DNA from: Isoetes taiwanensis
Lineage: Eukaryota > Streptophyta > Lycopodiopsida > Isoetales > Isoetaceae
Reading direction: 5' to 3'
DNA length: 64,000 bases
Assembly (NCBI GenBank): GCA_021234155.1
Contig: JAJEKV010000037.1
Span: forward strand, 250,001 to 314,000
Below, one piece after another: positions 46,641 to 59,759 of the stretch. The position numbers were made by a program, and so were the translations under genes. How positions within the stretch are numbered: position 1 is the first letter of the stretch; the number at the start of each line of letters is the position of its first letter. The notes under the pieces are model-generated. The model was not told the origin of the DNA. It was given only the letters and a program-made list of their open reading frames with translations, and ran no database searches.

Positions 46641-46976
46641 AGCTGTGTTATGACTCCTACCCCCTTCAAAGTTGTGTTAGAGTTTCTATAATGCCAATCT
46701 CGCATAGTGTTGAGTGTTCTTGGTCATGCCGGCGACCCGTGTTCGATTCCACCATCGCACGAGGATATGTCTCCTTGTCCTATTCAAAGCAGTCATAGTT
46801 GAGTGCCTTGCTTCCCTTTTAATTTGCCTTCACTTAGGTCCCTTGGCTAATTCACCAAAAGTCATATTTCGTATTTTGCCATCAAGGGATGCCTCCTTGT
46901 CATATTCAAGCTATATTTTGATGAGCCGATACTTCAATAATATTCTCTTGTTACAATTGCTCTTAAGTTTCATCTT
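46641..46976. other. Spacer with a tRNA-like relic
   Basis: No gene. A stretch at about 46700-46770 has a B-box-like GTTCGATTCC and a preceding AGTGTTGAGTGTT, so it could be a decayed tRNA copy related to the tRNA-Asp downstream. I would not annotate it as an RNA gene. Confidence 0.4.
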
Positions 46977-47048
46977 GTTGATGTAGTATAGTGGTGAGTA
47001 TTCCCGCCTGTCACGCGGGTGACCTGGATTCGATCCTCGGCATCGGCG
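46977..47048 (+). tRNA. tRNA-Asp (GTC)
   Basis: 72 nt. The acceptor stem GTTGATG pairs with CATCGGC with two G-T pairs, and the discriminator is G. The D-arm region TAGTATAGTGGTGAGTA contains the A box. The anticodon stem-loop is CCCGCCTGTCACGCGGG with anticodon GTC. The T arm GGATTCGATCC contains the B box. It matches the plant nuclear tRNA-Asp pattern except for a few acceptor and T-stem changes, so it may be a functional or recently decayed gene. Confidence 0.85.
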
Positions 47049-47579
47049 CAATTTTTGGCCTAACTTGTCCAAAAAATTGTATATTCAAAATCGAGATCTT
47101 ATATTCAAAATCAACTAAAAGATTCCTATTTAAGAGACAGTGACGAGATAAAAGAAATTAGTACCAGATTACAGCGGGGATTTGACAGTCTCAGCGAGTT
47201 CATCCAAACTATTTCAAAGACCTAGCTTTTGAGATATAGATAGCTTCCAACCCAACCGGGCTTTGGATCTTAAGCTCCCGATAAACCATGGCAACGCAAT
47301 TGTCGAAGACAACATCCACTCAGATCAAACGGCTCTAGAAAAACAATGGCTTTCGTTGGAACCCTATTGGGGTCTAAGCACAATGGTGGGGGACACTTTT
47401 TATGCCGGTGACACATGGTGCTTGTGCTATGCTTTAAAAACTATTTTCTTTGTATTTTGGAAAAAAATTATAGCGTAAGTATGTCATGAATGAAACCCTA
47501 ATTTGGACGGTTGAGATCATCCAATTGTATTCGGAGGCCAAGATTTATCGCACGACTTCCCACCATTATGATTGGCCAT
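47049..47579. other. No feature recognised
   Basis: Unique-looking sequence between the tRNA and the polypurine block. No supported gene. Confidence 0.5.
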
Positions 47580-47589
47580 GCTCTAATGT

Positions 47590-49612
47590 CTGAAGAGGAA
47601 AGGGAAAAGGGAGGAGAAAATGGCAAAGTGAAAGGCAAAAAGGCACGGGTAAAAGGGAAAGAAAGAAAGAGAAAAAGGAAAGCGAAAAGAGCACGAAAAA
47701 GGGAAAGGAAAATAAAGCAAAAAAAGGACACTACGAAAAGGAGAAGATGGAAAGGATGAGGATAGGAGTAAAAGGGAAGTTGAAAAGGGGATGAGGAAAA
47801 GGGTAGAGAGGAGGGAAGGGAAAAGGAAAAGGGAAAAGGAAAGAAAAGGGAAAGGGAAAGGTAAAAGAAAGGGGGAGGAGGAGGGAGTGAAAAGGAACAC
47901 TGAGAAAGGGGAAGAGGAAAAAGGTGGGGAAAGGAGGAGAAAAGGGCAAAGTGAAAGGCAAAAAGGCACGGGTAAAAAGGAAAAGGAAATGGAAAAGAGC
48001 ACAAAAAAGAGAAAGGAAAAGAAAGAGAGAAAATAAAGGAAAAAAGGATACTATGAAAAGGAGAAGAGGGAAAGGGTGAGCACAGGAGTAAAAGGGAAGG
48101 GAAAAAGGGGATGAGGAAAAGGGTAGAGAGAAGGGAAAGGAAAAGGAAAAGGGAAAAGGAAAGGAAAGGGAGAGGGAAAGGGAAAGGGAAAGGAAGGGAA
48201 AGGGAAAGGGAAAAAAGGGAGAGGAGGAGGGAGCGAAAAGGGACAGTGGGAAAGGGGAAGAGGAAAAAGGTGGGGAAAGGAGAAAAAAGGAAGGGAAAAA
48301 TGACCAAAAAAAAAGGAAAGTGAATAAGGGAGGGAAGAAGGGATGGAAAGGGAAAAAGCGAGGGGAGGGGCAAAACGGAAAAAGGGCATGGGGAAAAGAG
48401 GAAGAGAAAAGAAGGAGAGAAGAGAAAAAAATAAAGAGAGAAAGGAGGGAGGAAAGGGGAAAGGGAAAAAGAAAAGAACAAAGGAGGGAGGAAAGGGAAA
48501 GAAAAAAACTACGAGAAAAAGGGAAGAGGGAAATGGTGGGCAAAGGGAAAAGAGGGAAGAGAAATAAAGGGAAGGGAAAAAAGACATGAGAAAAAGAAAG
48601 GAAAAAAGGAAAGAAAAAGGAGGCGGAAGAGAGAAAAATGGAAGGGAAAAAGGACACGAAAAAAAGTGGAAGAGGGAAAGGGTCGGGAGAGGAGGAAAAG
48701 GGAAGGGAAAAAGGCCATTGGTAAAAGGGAAGGGGGAAAGGGAAGCGAAGGGGATGGAATGAGAGAAAGGGAAAATAAAATAAGAGGAAATGTGAAAAGG
48801 GGAGGGGAAAAAGGGGAAGGGGGAGATAGAAAAAGGGAAAAGCAAGGAGGGGGGAAATGGAAAAGGCAAACGTGAAAAAAGTGGAAGCAAATGGAAAAAG
48901 GCAAAAGGGTAAAAACGAGGGGTAAAATGTGAAAATAGAAAAGGGAGGTGAACAAAAAGAAAGAGCAAAATAGAAAAAGAAAAAGAGAAGGAAAAAAGGG
49001 GAGGGAGAGGAGGGAAAATGTGAAGAAAGGGGAAAAGAGGAGCGAAAAAGAGCATGAAAAAATAGAAGAGAAAAGGGACATGGCAAAAAAGGGAAGAGGG
49101 AAAGGGTGAGGAAAAGGGAAAACCGAAGAAAAATGGACATGAAAAAAGGGAAAGGGAAAGAGGGAAAAGAAAAAAGGAGGGCGGAAAAGGAAGGGAAAGG
49201 GCACTAGAAAAAAGGGAAGATGGAAGGGCTGGGCAAAGGAGGAAAAGGGAACGGAAAAAGGGGAAAAAAGAGAAGGTGGGGAGAAGGAAAGGGAAAAGGG
49301 AAAAGAAAGGGGAATGCGGAAAGGAAAACTTAGAAAGAAGGGCATGAGGAAAAGGGAAAGAGGGAAATGGGAAAAGAGAGGGGGGAAAGGGCACAGGGAA
49401 AGGGAAAAAAAGCAACCACAAATTGGAGAAAAGGGAAGGGGAAAATAGAAAAGGAAAAATGGGGAAGCAGAAATAGAAAAGAGAAATAGAGGAAATGGAA
49501 TAATGGAAAAAGAAAAAGGTAAATTGGAAAATGTAAAAGGGGAAAAGGGGCAAGGGGAAAATAGAAAAAAAAAAATAGTAGACAAAGGGAAAAGGTAAGG
49601 GGAAGTGCAAAA
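47590..49612. repeat. 2 kb polypurine/polypyrimidine block
   Basis: The plus strand is almost only A and G over 2 kb, built from GGGAAA-like words. A higher-order period of about 320 bp is visible, since GGGGATGAGGAAAAGGGTAG recurs at 47788 and 48108. The very long minus-strand frames rich in Phe, Pro, Ser and Leu are composition artefacts. Confidence 0.95.
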
Positions 49613-49805
49613 TGTGGTCGAATGCTCTTGATTATCCAATTTTAAAAACATGAATCCATTTAACAATTGCTCCAGTTTATCATTCACAGTTTCTAGCTAT
49701 GCCCAGCAACGCTGGGCACCTTAACTAGTTATTTTTGATATTTTTCTCTAACACGCATTTATGTTTCGCCTTATAGAATATAAAATTTCAGCCCAAACGG
49801 ACTTC

Positions 49806-52800
49806 TAGAAAAAAAGCCGGCTGAACTAGTTAACCTAGACCAGACATTTACCTTGGTCAATCCCTTGGTAATATTATCATCCTACTACTGGTCTAAGTAT
49901 ATCCAGCATAGTATCTTTTTACCCATTTTACTCAACCATAACATCTGTCCAAATAGCCCTTAAATAACTTTGTACAGTTTGTATATATTCATATGGTCAA
50001 AGTTTACATCTGTACAACTAGCATTTTATTTCAATAGAAATCATTTGTATAACACAAGCATCTCACAACTAGCTTTGAAGTTGAAAATGAAGCCTTCAAC
50101 CTTAAATAACTTTCTATTGTGTTTCCTATTTAAAATTCAGAAATATAAATGCATTCTAGATTTACCAAAAGTTGACATTTACAACCAGTTTTGACACCGT
50201 TTTTGTCACGTAGATGAACTTGCTGACACCAAGATTGTTTCTCAGCTATAGACTCTTCCAAAACTCCATCATTCTTCTAGCCAACTCCAACTACAAAAGC
50301 AAAAGGAACAATGGGAAGAAAATCCCGCACTGGCAGCCCAATCAAGACTCGTTAGCGTAAAAGCAGATCGGTGGCAAGGGCAAAAGGTACATTGGGATTT
50401 TCAGCTCTTCGCTGATTACCCATTGTGCCTCTTGCCCTGCCAGTTAGAAAAGTCTAAAAGAATGAACGGAGAATAAAATGCAACTGCATAGACATCTGTC
50501 AGCCATTAATGCACACATTTTACATGACCTTTAAAACATGGTTTCGATCAGAATAGAACAAGAATGTAATATATATGTGTTTTTTATACGAAAATGAAAC
50601 AATAGCATTTGGTAGATTATACTTATCAAGAAAGCAACATGCAATAGGCATTTCCAAATGCCATAAATTACCTATTTGTAGATCTGCCAGACCACAATTT
50701 GCATAACACGATGTTACTATTTTCATGTGCAGACCTAAGTACTCCAGAATTCTAAAACTGGAAATATCTAACATATTGTATGTTTGCTCAAAGATGGTAA
50801 GAAACCAAAGAATGAACCATGCTTAAAAACCTGTTTATATGCCGCTCCATATCTTTCGAAGCTTCATTATCAGAGAAGAGTTTGATATCCAGAAAAGAAA
50901 CCCCTTTTGCTACATGCTATCAGGGATAGAGAATAGTTGCTTAAGCCAGCACTAATTTCCAGGCTTTTGCAAAACCAGGTGAGCATTTGCATAATCCTCC
51001 AGGCATTTGCAAAGTACTCCAGATATTTCGACTTAGGGCTCTGTTACAGAAGGCATCTACAAATCTGGGCATTTTCGCATCCAAGTAAAGCGCTTCCTTT
51101 GTTTTCCGGCTGATAGAAAAGGCAATCCATGGACTGGTAAGTCCCAGAGCTTCACGTCATGCACTAGAATCATACTTGTCATTGTAAATTTTTGAAACAA
51201 AGCGGATCCAGAACTGGTTGCTGCACTTCCGCTCAAGATTAGGGCTTCCGAAAAAATTCCATATGGTCATAAATTCAGTGCGCAAATGTAAATCGTTTTC
51301 TGCGGAATATTCAATAAAAGGTATAGATACCTTATTAACTATTGCACACCGGACTTCAACAACTATAGAGTATCTTATTTTCCGTCTATTCACATACAAG
51401 CCATACTTACATACTGCCTCAAATGAAATGTAACAGGTCTTATATCCAACTGACCCAAATGAAGAATTGCACCTTAGTTCAAATGTTGAAAAACATTCCA
51501 TGGGTGGACTAGCAAAGATCTCTTAGATATGGAATTATCTCTTTTAGATATACCTTTTAGGTGCCAATTGCCTTTGAGCAACTAACCCAGGCATACGACA
51601 TTGAGTGCATGGAATAGTTTTTAGCCATGCTCATACGGACCATTGCCCTTGAGTTACCTACCCAGTCCTATGGACATAGAAAATGTCCAGACAATGTCTC
51701 TTAGTTGATGACTGCCTCAGAATTGACTCACAGATAAACATGCCTTTCTGTCAATGCCAAAAAGTTAAAATGCAAAGTCATATTGCACTGCCAGTTAGAA
51801 TATAGCTCATTGCCATGTTTAGACCTCCATGATCTATTGCCTAATAATATAAAAAAAAAACCCTACCACCTACCGTGGAATGAGGGCTAACACACCTTAA
51901 TTCTATATTCTGTGACCATGGGGATGGCAAACCCCCACTGCCACAGCAGGGGTTATGCCTCATCCCATAACTTTGATAGCAAATTTATAGAAAATCTTTA
52001 GAAGAAGTCAAAACATACCTTGATAAATGGGTGTTCAGGAGTTGCAGCACTATTGTGCGCAGCGAGCAATCCATATGGGACGCATTGTTTTGCAAAAGCC
52101 TCATCTTTAGTTCAATGCATGTGCACTGCCCATATTAGCATCCATTCGTTGCTCTCAAATTTGGATTAGAAACCTGTTGGTCATTCTCAAGTCTACGTAA
52201 ATGAACTTTCATAGCCAACTGGCCATGACATAAATAGAAAGCCAACTGGCATATGTAAAGTAGGCCAAATGGCCAACATTATTGTTGTTGTTTGCAATTG
52301 CAGCTATCCATGTTGGAGGTAACCTTACTTATTCCTCCTCTTCATCCTAACAAACATCAAAACTTCAGTATGTTTTCATCATTTATTTTTAATTTGTATC
52401 ATCCACTATCATATGACGCAACTGCCAGATATCAATACTTTTCCTAAGTATAAGCTTAGGATTACATAAGCACTCAGACAAATAGAAATGGGTAAAAGAC
52501 AACACACGGATATCTCCGGTGTAATGAAGTGTCTAAAAAAAAGCCGGCTGAACTAGTTAACCTAGACCAGACATTTACCTCGGTCAATCCCTTGGTAATA
52601 TTATCATCCTACTACTGGTCTAAGTATATCTAGCATAGTATCTTTTTACCCATTTTACTCAACCATAACATCTGTCCAAATAGCCCTTAAATAACTTTGT
52701 ACAGTTTGTATATATTCATATGGTCAAAGTTTACATCTGTACAACTAGCATTTTATTTCAATAGAAATCATTTGTATAACACAAGCATCTCACAACTAGC

Positions 52801-55800
52801 TTTGAAGTTGAAAATGAAGCCTTCAACCTTAAATAACTTTCTATTGTGTTTCCTATTTAAAATTCAGAAATATAAATGCATTCTAGATTTACCAAAAGTT
52901 GACATTTACAACCAGTTTTGACACCGTTTTTGTCACGTAGATGAACTTGCTGACACCAAGATTGTTTCTCAGCTATAGACTCTTCCAAAACTCCATCATT
53001 CTTCTAGCCAACTCCAACTACAAAAGCAAAAGGAACAATGGGAAGAAAATCCCCGTACTGCAGCCCAATCAGTACCCGTTAGCGTAAAAATGGTATCAGG
53101 GCAAGGGCCAAAAGGTACATTGGGATTTTCAGCTCTTCGCTGATTACCCATTGTGCCTCTTGCCCTGCCAGTTAGAAAAGTCTAAAAGAATGAACGGAGA
53201 ATAAAATGCAACTGCATAGACATCTGTCAGCCATTAATGCACACATTTTACATGACCTTTAAAACATGGTTTCGATCAGAATAGAACAAGAATGTAATAT
53301 ATATGTGTTTTTTATACGAAAATGAAACAATAGCATTTGGTAGATTATACTTATCAAGAAAGCAACATGCAATAGGCATTTCCAAATGCCATAAATTACC
53401 TATTTGTAGATCTGCCAGACCACAATTTGCATAACACGATGTTACTATTTTCATGTGCAGACCTAAGTACTCCAGAATTCTAAAACTGGAAATATCTAAC
53501 ATATTGTATGTTTGCTCAAAGATGGTAAGAAACCAAAGAATGAACCATGCTTAAAAACCTGTTTATATGCCGCTCCATATCTTTCGAAGCTTCATTATCA
53601 GAGAAGAGTTTGATATCCAGAAAAGAAACCCCTTTTGCTACATGCTATCAGGGATAGAGAATAGTTGCTTAAGCCAGCACTAATTTCCAGGCTTTTGCAA
53701 AACCAGGTGAGCATTTGCGTAATCCTCCAGGCATTTGCAAAGTACTCCAGATATTTCGACTTAGGGCTCTGTTACAGAAGGCATCTACAAATCTGGGCAT
53801 TTTCGCATCCAAGTAAAGCGCTTCCTTTATTTTTCGGCTGATAGAAAAGGCAATCCATGGACTGGTAAGTCCCAGAGCTTCACGGCATGCACTAGAATCA
53901 TACTTGTCATTGTAAATTTTTGAAACAAAGCGGATCCAGAACTGGTTGCTGCACTTCCGCTCAAGATTAGGGCTTCCGAAAAAATTCCATATGGTCATAA
54001 ATTCAGTGCGCAAATGTAAATCATTTTCTGCGGAATATTCAATAAAAGGTATAGATACCTTATTAACTATTGCACACCGGACTTCAACAACTATAGAGTA
54101 TCTTATTTTCCGTCTATTCACATACAAGCCATACTTACATACTGCCTCAAATGAAATGTAACAGGTCTTATATCCAACTGACCCAAATGAAGAATTGCAC
54201 CTTAGTTCAAATGTTGAAAAACATTCCATGGGTGGACTAGCAAAGATCTCTTAGATATGGAATTATCTCTTTTAGATATACCTTTTAGGTGCCAATTGCC
54301 TTTGAGCAACTAACCCAGGCATACGACATTGAGTGCATGGAATAGTTTTTAGCCATGCTCATACATAATAATATCTGAGGGGACCATTGCCCTTGAGTTA
54401 CCTACCCAGTCCTATGGACATAGAAAATGTCCAGACAATGTCTCTTAGTTGATGACTGCCTCAGAATTGACTCACAGATAAACATGCCTTTCTGTCAATG
54501 CCAAAAAGTTAAAATGCAAAGTCATATTGCACTGCCAGTTAGAATATAGCTCATTGCCATGTTTAGACCTCCATGATCTATTGCCTAATAATATAAAAAA
54601 AAAAAAACCCTACCACCTACCGTGGAATGAGGGCTAACACACCTTAATTCTATATTCTGTGACCATGGGGATGGCAAACCCCCACTGCCACAGCAGGGGT
54701 TATGCCTCATCCCATAACTTTGATAGCAAATTTATAGAAAATCTTTAGAAGAAGTCAAAACATACCTTGATAAATGGGTGTTCAGGAGTTGGAGCACTAT
54801 TGTGCGCAGCGAGCAATCCATATGGGACGCATTGTTTTGCAAAAGCCTCATCTTTAGTTCAATGCATGTGCACTGCCCATATTAGCATCCATTCGTTGCT
54901 CTCAAATTTGGATTAGAAACCTGTTGGTCATTCTCAAGTCTACGTAAATGAACTTTCATAGCCAACTGGCCATGACATAAATAGAAAGCCAACTGGCATA
55001 TGTAAAGTAGGCCAAATGGCCAACATTATTGTTGTTGTTTGCAATTGCAGCTATCCATGTTGGAGGTAACCTTACTTATTCCTCCTCTTCATCCTAACAA
55101 ACATCAAAACTTCAGTATGTTTTCATCATTTATTTTTAATTTGTATCATCCACTATCATATGACGCAACTGCCAGATATCAATACTTTTCCTAAGTATAA
55201 GCTTAGGATTACATAAGCACTCAGACAAATAGAAATGGGTAAAAGACAACACACGGATATCTCCGGTGTAATGAAGTGTCTAAAAAAAAGCCGGCTGAAC
55301 TAGTTAACCTAGACCAGACATTTACCTCGGTCAATCCCTTGGTAATATTATCATCCCTACTAATTGGTCTAAGTATATCCAAAGATAGTATCTTTTTACC
55401 CATTTTACTTAACCATAACATCTGTCCAAATAGCCCTTAAATAACTTTGTACAGTTTGTATATATTCATATGGTCAAAGTTTACATCTGTACAACTAGCA
55501 TTTTATTTCAATAGAAATCATTTGTATAACACAAGCATCTCACAACTAGCTTTGAAGTTGAAAATGAAGCCTTCAACCTTAAATAACTTTCTATTGTGTT
55601 TCCTATTTAAAATTCAGAAATATAAATGCATTCTAGATTTACCAAAAGTTGACATTTACAACCAGTTTTGACACCGTTTTTGTCACGTAGATGAACTTGC
55701 TGACACCAAGATTGTTTCTCAGCTATAGACTCTTCCAAAACTCCATCATTCTTCTAGCCAACTCCAACTACAAAAGCAAAAGGAACAATGGGAAGAAAAT

Positions 55801-57337
55801 CCCGTACCTGCAGCCAATCAGTACCCTGTTAGCGTAAAAACGGTATCAGGGCAAGGGCCAAAAGGTACATTGGGATTTTCAGCTCTTCGCTGATTACCCA
55901 TTGTGCCTCTTGCCCTGCCAGTTAGAAAAGTCTAAAAGAATGAACGGAGAATAAAATGCAACTGCATAGACATCTGTCAGCCATTAATGCACACATTTTA
56001 CATGACCTTTAAAACATGGTTTCGATCAGAATAGAACAAGAATGTAATATATATGTGTTTTTTATACGAAAATGAAACAATAGCATTTGGTAGATTATAC
56101 TTATCAAGAAAGCAACATGCAATAGGCATTTCCAAATGCCATAAATTACCTATTTGTAGATCTGCCAGACCACAATTTGCATAACACGATGTTACTATTT
56201 TCATGTGCAGACCTAAGTACTCGAATTCTAAACCGGAAATATCTAACATATTGTATGTTTGCTCAAAGATGGTAAGAAACCAAAGAATGAACCATGCTTA
56301 AAAACCTGTTTATATGCCGCTCCATATCTTTCGAAGCTTCATTATCAGAGAAGAGTTTGATATCCAGAAAAGAAACCCCTTTTGCTACATGCTATCAGGG
56401 ATAGAGAATAGTTGCTTAAGCCAGCACTAATTTCCAGGCTTTTGCAAAACCAGGTGAGCATTTGCATAATCCTCCAGGCATTTGCAAAGTACTCCAGATA
56501 TTTCGACTTAGGGCTCTGTTACAGAAGGCATCTACAAATCTGGGCATTTTTGCATCCAAGTAAAGCGCTTCCTTTATTTTCCGGCTGATAGAAAAGGCAA
56601 TCCATGGACTGGTAAGTCCCAGAGCTTCACGGCATGCACTAGAATCATACTTGTCATTGTAAATTTTTGAAACAAAGCGGATCCAGAACTGGTTGCTGCA
56701 CTTCCGCTCAAGATTAGGGCTTCCGAAAAAATTCCATATGGTCATAAATTCAGTGCGCAAATGTAAATCGTTTTCTGCGGAATATTCAATAAAAGGTATA
56801 GATACCTTATTAACTATTGCACACCGGACTTCAACAACTATAGAGTATCTTATTTTCCGTCTATTCACATACAAGCCATACTTACATACTGCCTCAAATG
56901 AAATGTAACAGGTCTTATATCCAACTGACCCAAATGAAGAATTGCACCTTAGTTCAAATGTTGAAAAACATTCCATGGGTGGACTAGCAAAGATCTCTTA
57001 GATATGGAATTATCTCTTTTAGATATACCTTTTAGGTGCCAATTGCCTTTGAGCAACTAACCCAGGCATACGACATTGAGTGCATGGAATAGTTTTTAGC
57101 CATGCTCATACATAATAATATCTGAGGGGACCATTGCCCTTGAGTTACCTACCCAGTCCTATGGACATAGAAAATGTCCAGACAATGTCTCTTAGTTGAT
57201 GACTGCCTCAGAATTGACTCACAGATAAACATGCCTTTCTGTCAATGCCAAAAAGTTAAAATGCAAAGTCATATTGCACTGCCAGTTAGAACTCATTGCC
57301 ATGTTTAGACCTCCATGATCTATTGCCTAATAATAAA
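49806..57337. repeat. Head-to-tail triplication of a 2.73-2.75 kb unit
   Basis: The word AAGCCGGCTG begins units at 49814, 52541 and 55289, giving periods of 2,727 and 2,748 bp. The third copy stops after about 2.05 kb, near 57337. Copies are roughly 99% alike. Differences include a 21 bp segment (CATAATAATATCTGAGGGG) present in copies 2 and 3 but not in copy 1. The third copy ends where GACCTCCATGATCTATTGC is repeated. A 186-codon minus-strand frame (54229-53669, 56976-56416) is open in copies 2 and 3 and broken in copy 1. It matches nothing I know. The array lies just beyond the 3' end of the HUH gene. Confidence 0.95.
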
Positions 57338-57628
57338 AGAGACCTCCATGATCTATTGCATCCGGACCATACACGTGGCATTAGCACACACATGTGCTAT
57401 CTTCCCCAAATTACTAGAGAAATAACATAATCAGTACACATTGTCAATAAAACAGCAGTATTCACATTACACAAGAGTCAACAAACGTGATCACCAAGCA
57501 AAGTACATGCCAATGACAATTGGCATCTCCAGCCAAAACCTAGTGTCCAAACACAAAACAAACACAACAATTAACAGTTCATATGCACAGAACAAGCTAC
57601 CCACAGGCTCGGCCACTGAAGGAACATC
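57338..57628. other. Spacer between repeat array and HUH gene
   Basis: Non-coding. Begins with a second copy of GACCTCCATGATCTATTGC that ends the triplicated unit. Could contain the transposon end; no terminus identified. Confidence 0.5.
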
Positions 57629-59624
57629 CTATGCATGTATAGTGTTTGGATGAGCTACAGCAAGCTGCTGAAGTTGCCGCATCTTGGACACAAGCATCGC
57701 TCGCACATGGTTTACCTCAGCCCTGAAGATTCTTCTATCACGCACTGCAACCATGACACGGGGATCATCCATGGCAGTAAGCGCCTCCTCTAAAACATCC
57801 ACTGCATTGCTCAAACTTATAGATAGGTTGCGCACCATCCTCCAAGTCTCCGTCTTCATCCATTCAACATCGAAATGAACAGCATCAACTGCAGCAGCAC
57901 GCTCTTCAACACCATCCCACTCCTCCGACTCTGCATCTAAAGGAATAAACACAGAGAATGGAGGCGGTGGAGCGGAATGTATGTCACCTTCACTGGCACG
58001 GCCTTCAACATGAGAACCTGCAACATCAAATTGAAGCAATTAATCATATGAGACATAACAGGACAAGGGGATTTCAAGAATTCATATTGTCCAACGTCAA
58101 AACTGTGATCTACGAAATCTAAAGGGACATAGTCTTCAAAGGGAAGTTGGCTCCCATGCACAGGAGGCATGAAAGCAGGTGTTTCCTCTCGATATTCCTC
58201 TTCTCCTGGGTAATCAACAGCATCTACTGCATCCTCATCATCGTTACTATTTGCTTCCTCCTCCAGCAACACATCGAGCCTATCTAACTCCGCACAAGCC
58301 AGGGCATCGTCCCAGTACCTATGGCGCCTCTTCCCCACTTTCTCCACTGGCTCCTCCCCAGGCGGCAGCCCATAAATCACACAATGTACATCCTTGATTG
58401 AGGCATTCTGTGGATCCAACGTCAACCTCCAAGCTGCCTCCACCCTATGGTAACTGATTCGAGCTGAATTCCAGGGGAGAACCCAGGCATCAGAGAGCGT
58501 GAACTTTCCAGTTCGTAGCATCCGAGCGATCGTATAACATAGGCTGGCCGTCCTTTGGCGTCTACCATGATATAGGACAAAATGACTAGCTCGACCAAGC
58601 AAATTCTTGTTATCTAGCTTAATCTCGCCAGCTCCGTACAAGGCATAGAGATTTTTGCCACGCTGAAGCTGCTAAGGCGAGACCTCTTTCATATGATTTC
58701 TGTAATGAAGTTTACCTGCGTCCTTCAGACAATATCCGAGCATCCCCTCGAAACAATGCAGACGAGTATCCTTCAGAGCCTTGCACAGAATCACACCACC
58801 AGGTGGACGATGGTTCGTCCAATCAAGAGCCTGCCTCAATCGCACATTCACAGCTGCAGGCATCGTTGAAGGCACTCGAAACACACATTGTAAGTGCAGA
58901 TGATCAAGCTCGGACCCACGCTCCATTGCTACCATCCCAGCCAAACAATCTGAATCTAGAAATTTACAAGCTCTCAGATAGTGTTCTTCAAGCACGTCAG
59001 ATCCACTTACTGTCACAGTCACACTCACATCCAGCACGTTGCTTTTGCTCTCTTTCTCTGAATTCTTCTTCAACTCCTTCTCTTTCCTCTGTATGCATTT
59101 CCCCTCCTCTTTCTCCCTCTTTGCCTTCTCTCGTTCTTCCATCTTCTCCCTCTGTTTCCTCTCTTTCTAACTTCTTGCTCTCCTCCTTTAGCAATTGCCT
59201 CCTCTTCTTAGCCTCATCCCTTTCATTCTCTTCATGAATTACAATTCCAGGATTTCTTCGTGGCCTGCCTCTCTTTCTTCTTGGCACAGACCTGTCACAG
59301 GCATCAGCCAGGATCCTAAGGTTATGTACACTCAGCACTCTCTGATGGCAGTTCAAGCATCTCCGAAGGCACCTCCACAAACCCACTACGATGGAATACA
59401 CGATGAGAGTCAAGGCTCAGAAAATTGTTGGCAGCCAAGGGATCCATGATGGCCCTGGCCCTGGCAGCTCCAGCAGAGCTGCTCTCAGGAGGTCTGCCCT
59501 CCTCATCTACGCAAACATGAACTGCCTGGGCAGACTTTACACCTCTAGCTAGCTTTTTCATCATCAACACAGACCGAAACATACCTCTTTCACCACCATC
59601 GCCAGACCCTTGGCTGCTCGGCAT
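57629..59624 (-). pseudogene. HUH endonuclease, replitron-like, interrupted
   Basis: Read on the minus strand. A possible start is MPSSQGSGDGG at 59624. An AT-hook (KRGRPRR, near 59272-59261) is followed by a Glu/Lys-rich stretch. In the frame of 59142 come the beta strand VSVTVTVSGSD, the HUH motif HLHLQ (58902-58888) in MERGSELDHLHLQCVF, and GMLGYCLKDAGKLHYR, whose YxxK tyrosine codon is 58734-58732. One TAG at 58674-58672 interrupts the frame, which then continues openly (QLQRGKNLYALYGAG...RMLRTGKFTLSDAWVLP) to about 58090. A further block in another frame (58039-57629) ends the gene, perhaps after an intron. HUH, a single YxxK and the following ...QLQRGK..Y module fit the Rep of replitron transposons better than Helitron or CRESS-virus Rep. 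No helicase is seen. Family assignment is from memory of motif order. Confidence 0.7.
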
Positions 59625-59759
59625 CTTGCTCCAGAGAAAGAAGACTGCAGTTTTCGCTTCAGACCCAGGGAACAATCTGTCTCCAAAAACACACCCAATT
59701 GGTGACAAGCGTAGGCCATCCGTCAATTTCCTGCCAGGCAGGAGCCCAATCCCAACCAT

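Noticed and set aside
46700-46770. Second tRNA gene
   Set aside because: A B-box-like word is present but no acceptor or anticodon stem can be paired convincingly.
47498-49687. Very long minus-strand frames (up to 519 codons) rich in Phe, Pro, Ser and Leu
   Set aside because: They are translations of the polypurine block; all three frames on that strand are open because stop codons are rare in such DNA.
53669-56976. 186-codon minus-strand frame in the 2.7 kb repeats as a gene
   Set aside because: It is shorter in the first copy because of a stop, matches nothing I know, and its composition is no different from the surrounding AT-rich repeat.
58672-59142. Endogenous geminivirus-type Rep
   Set aside because: The HUH and YxxK motifs are present, but the surrounding sequence, the AT-hook and the long C-terminal extension without a helicase do not fit geminivirus Rep.
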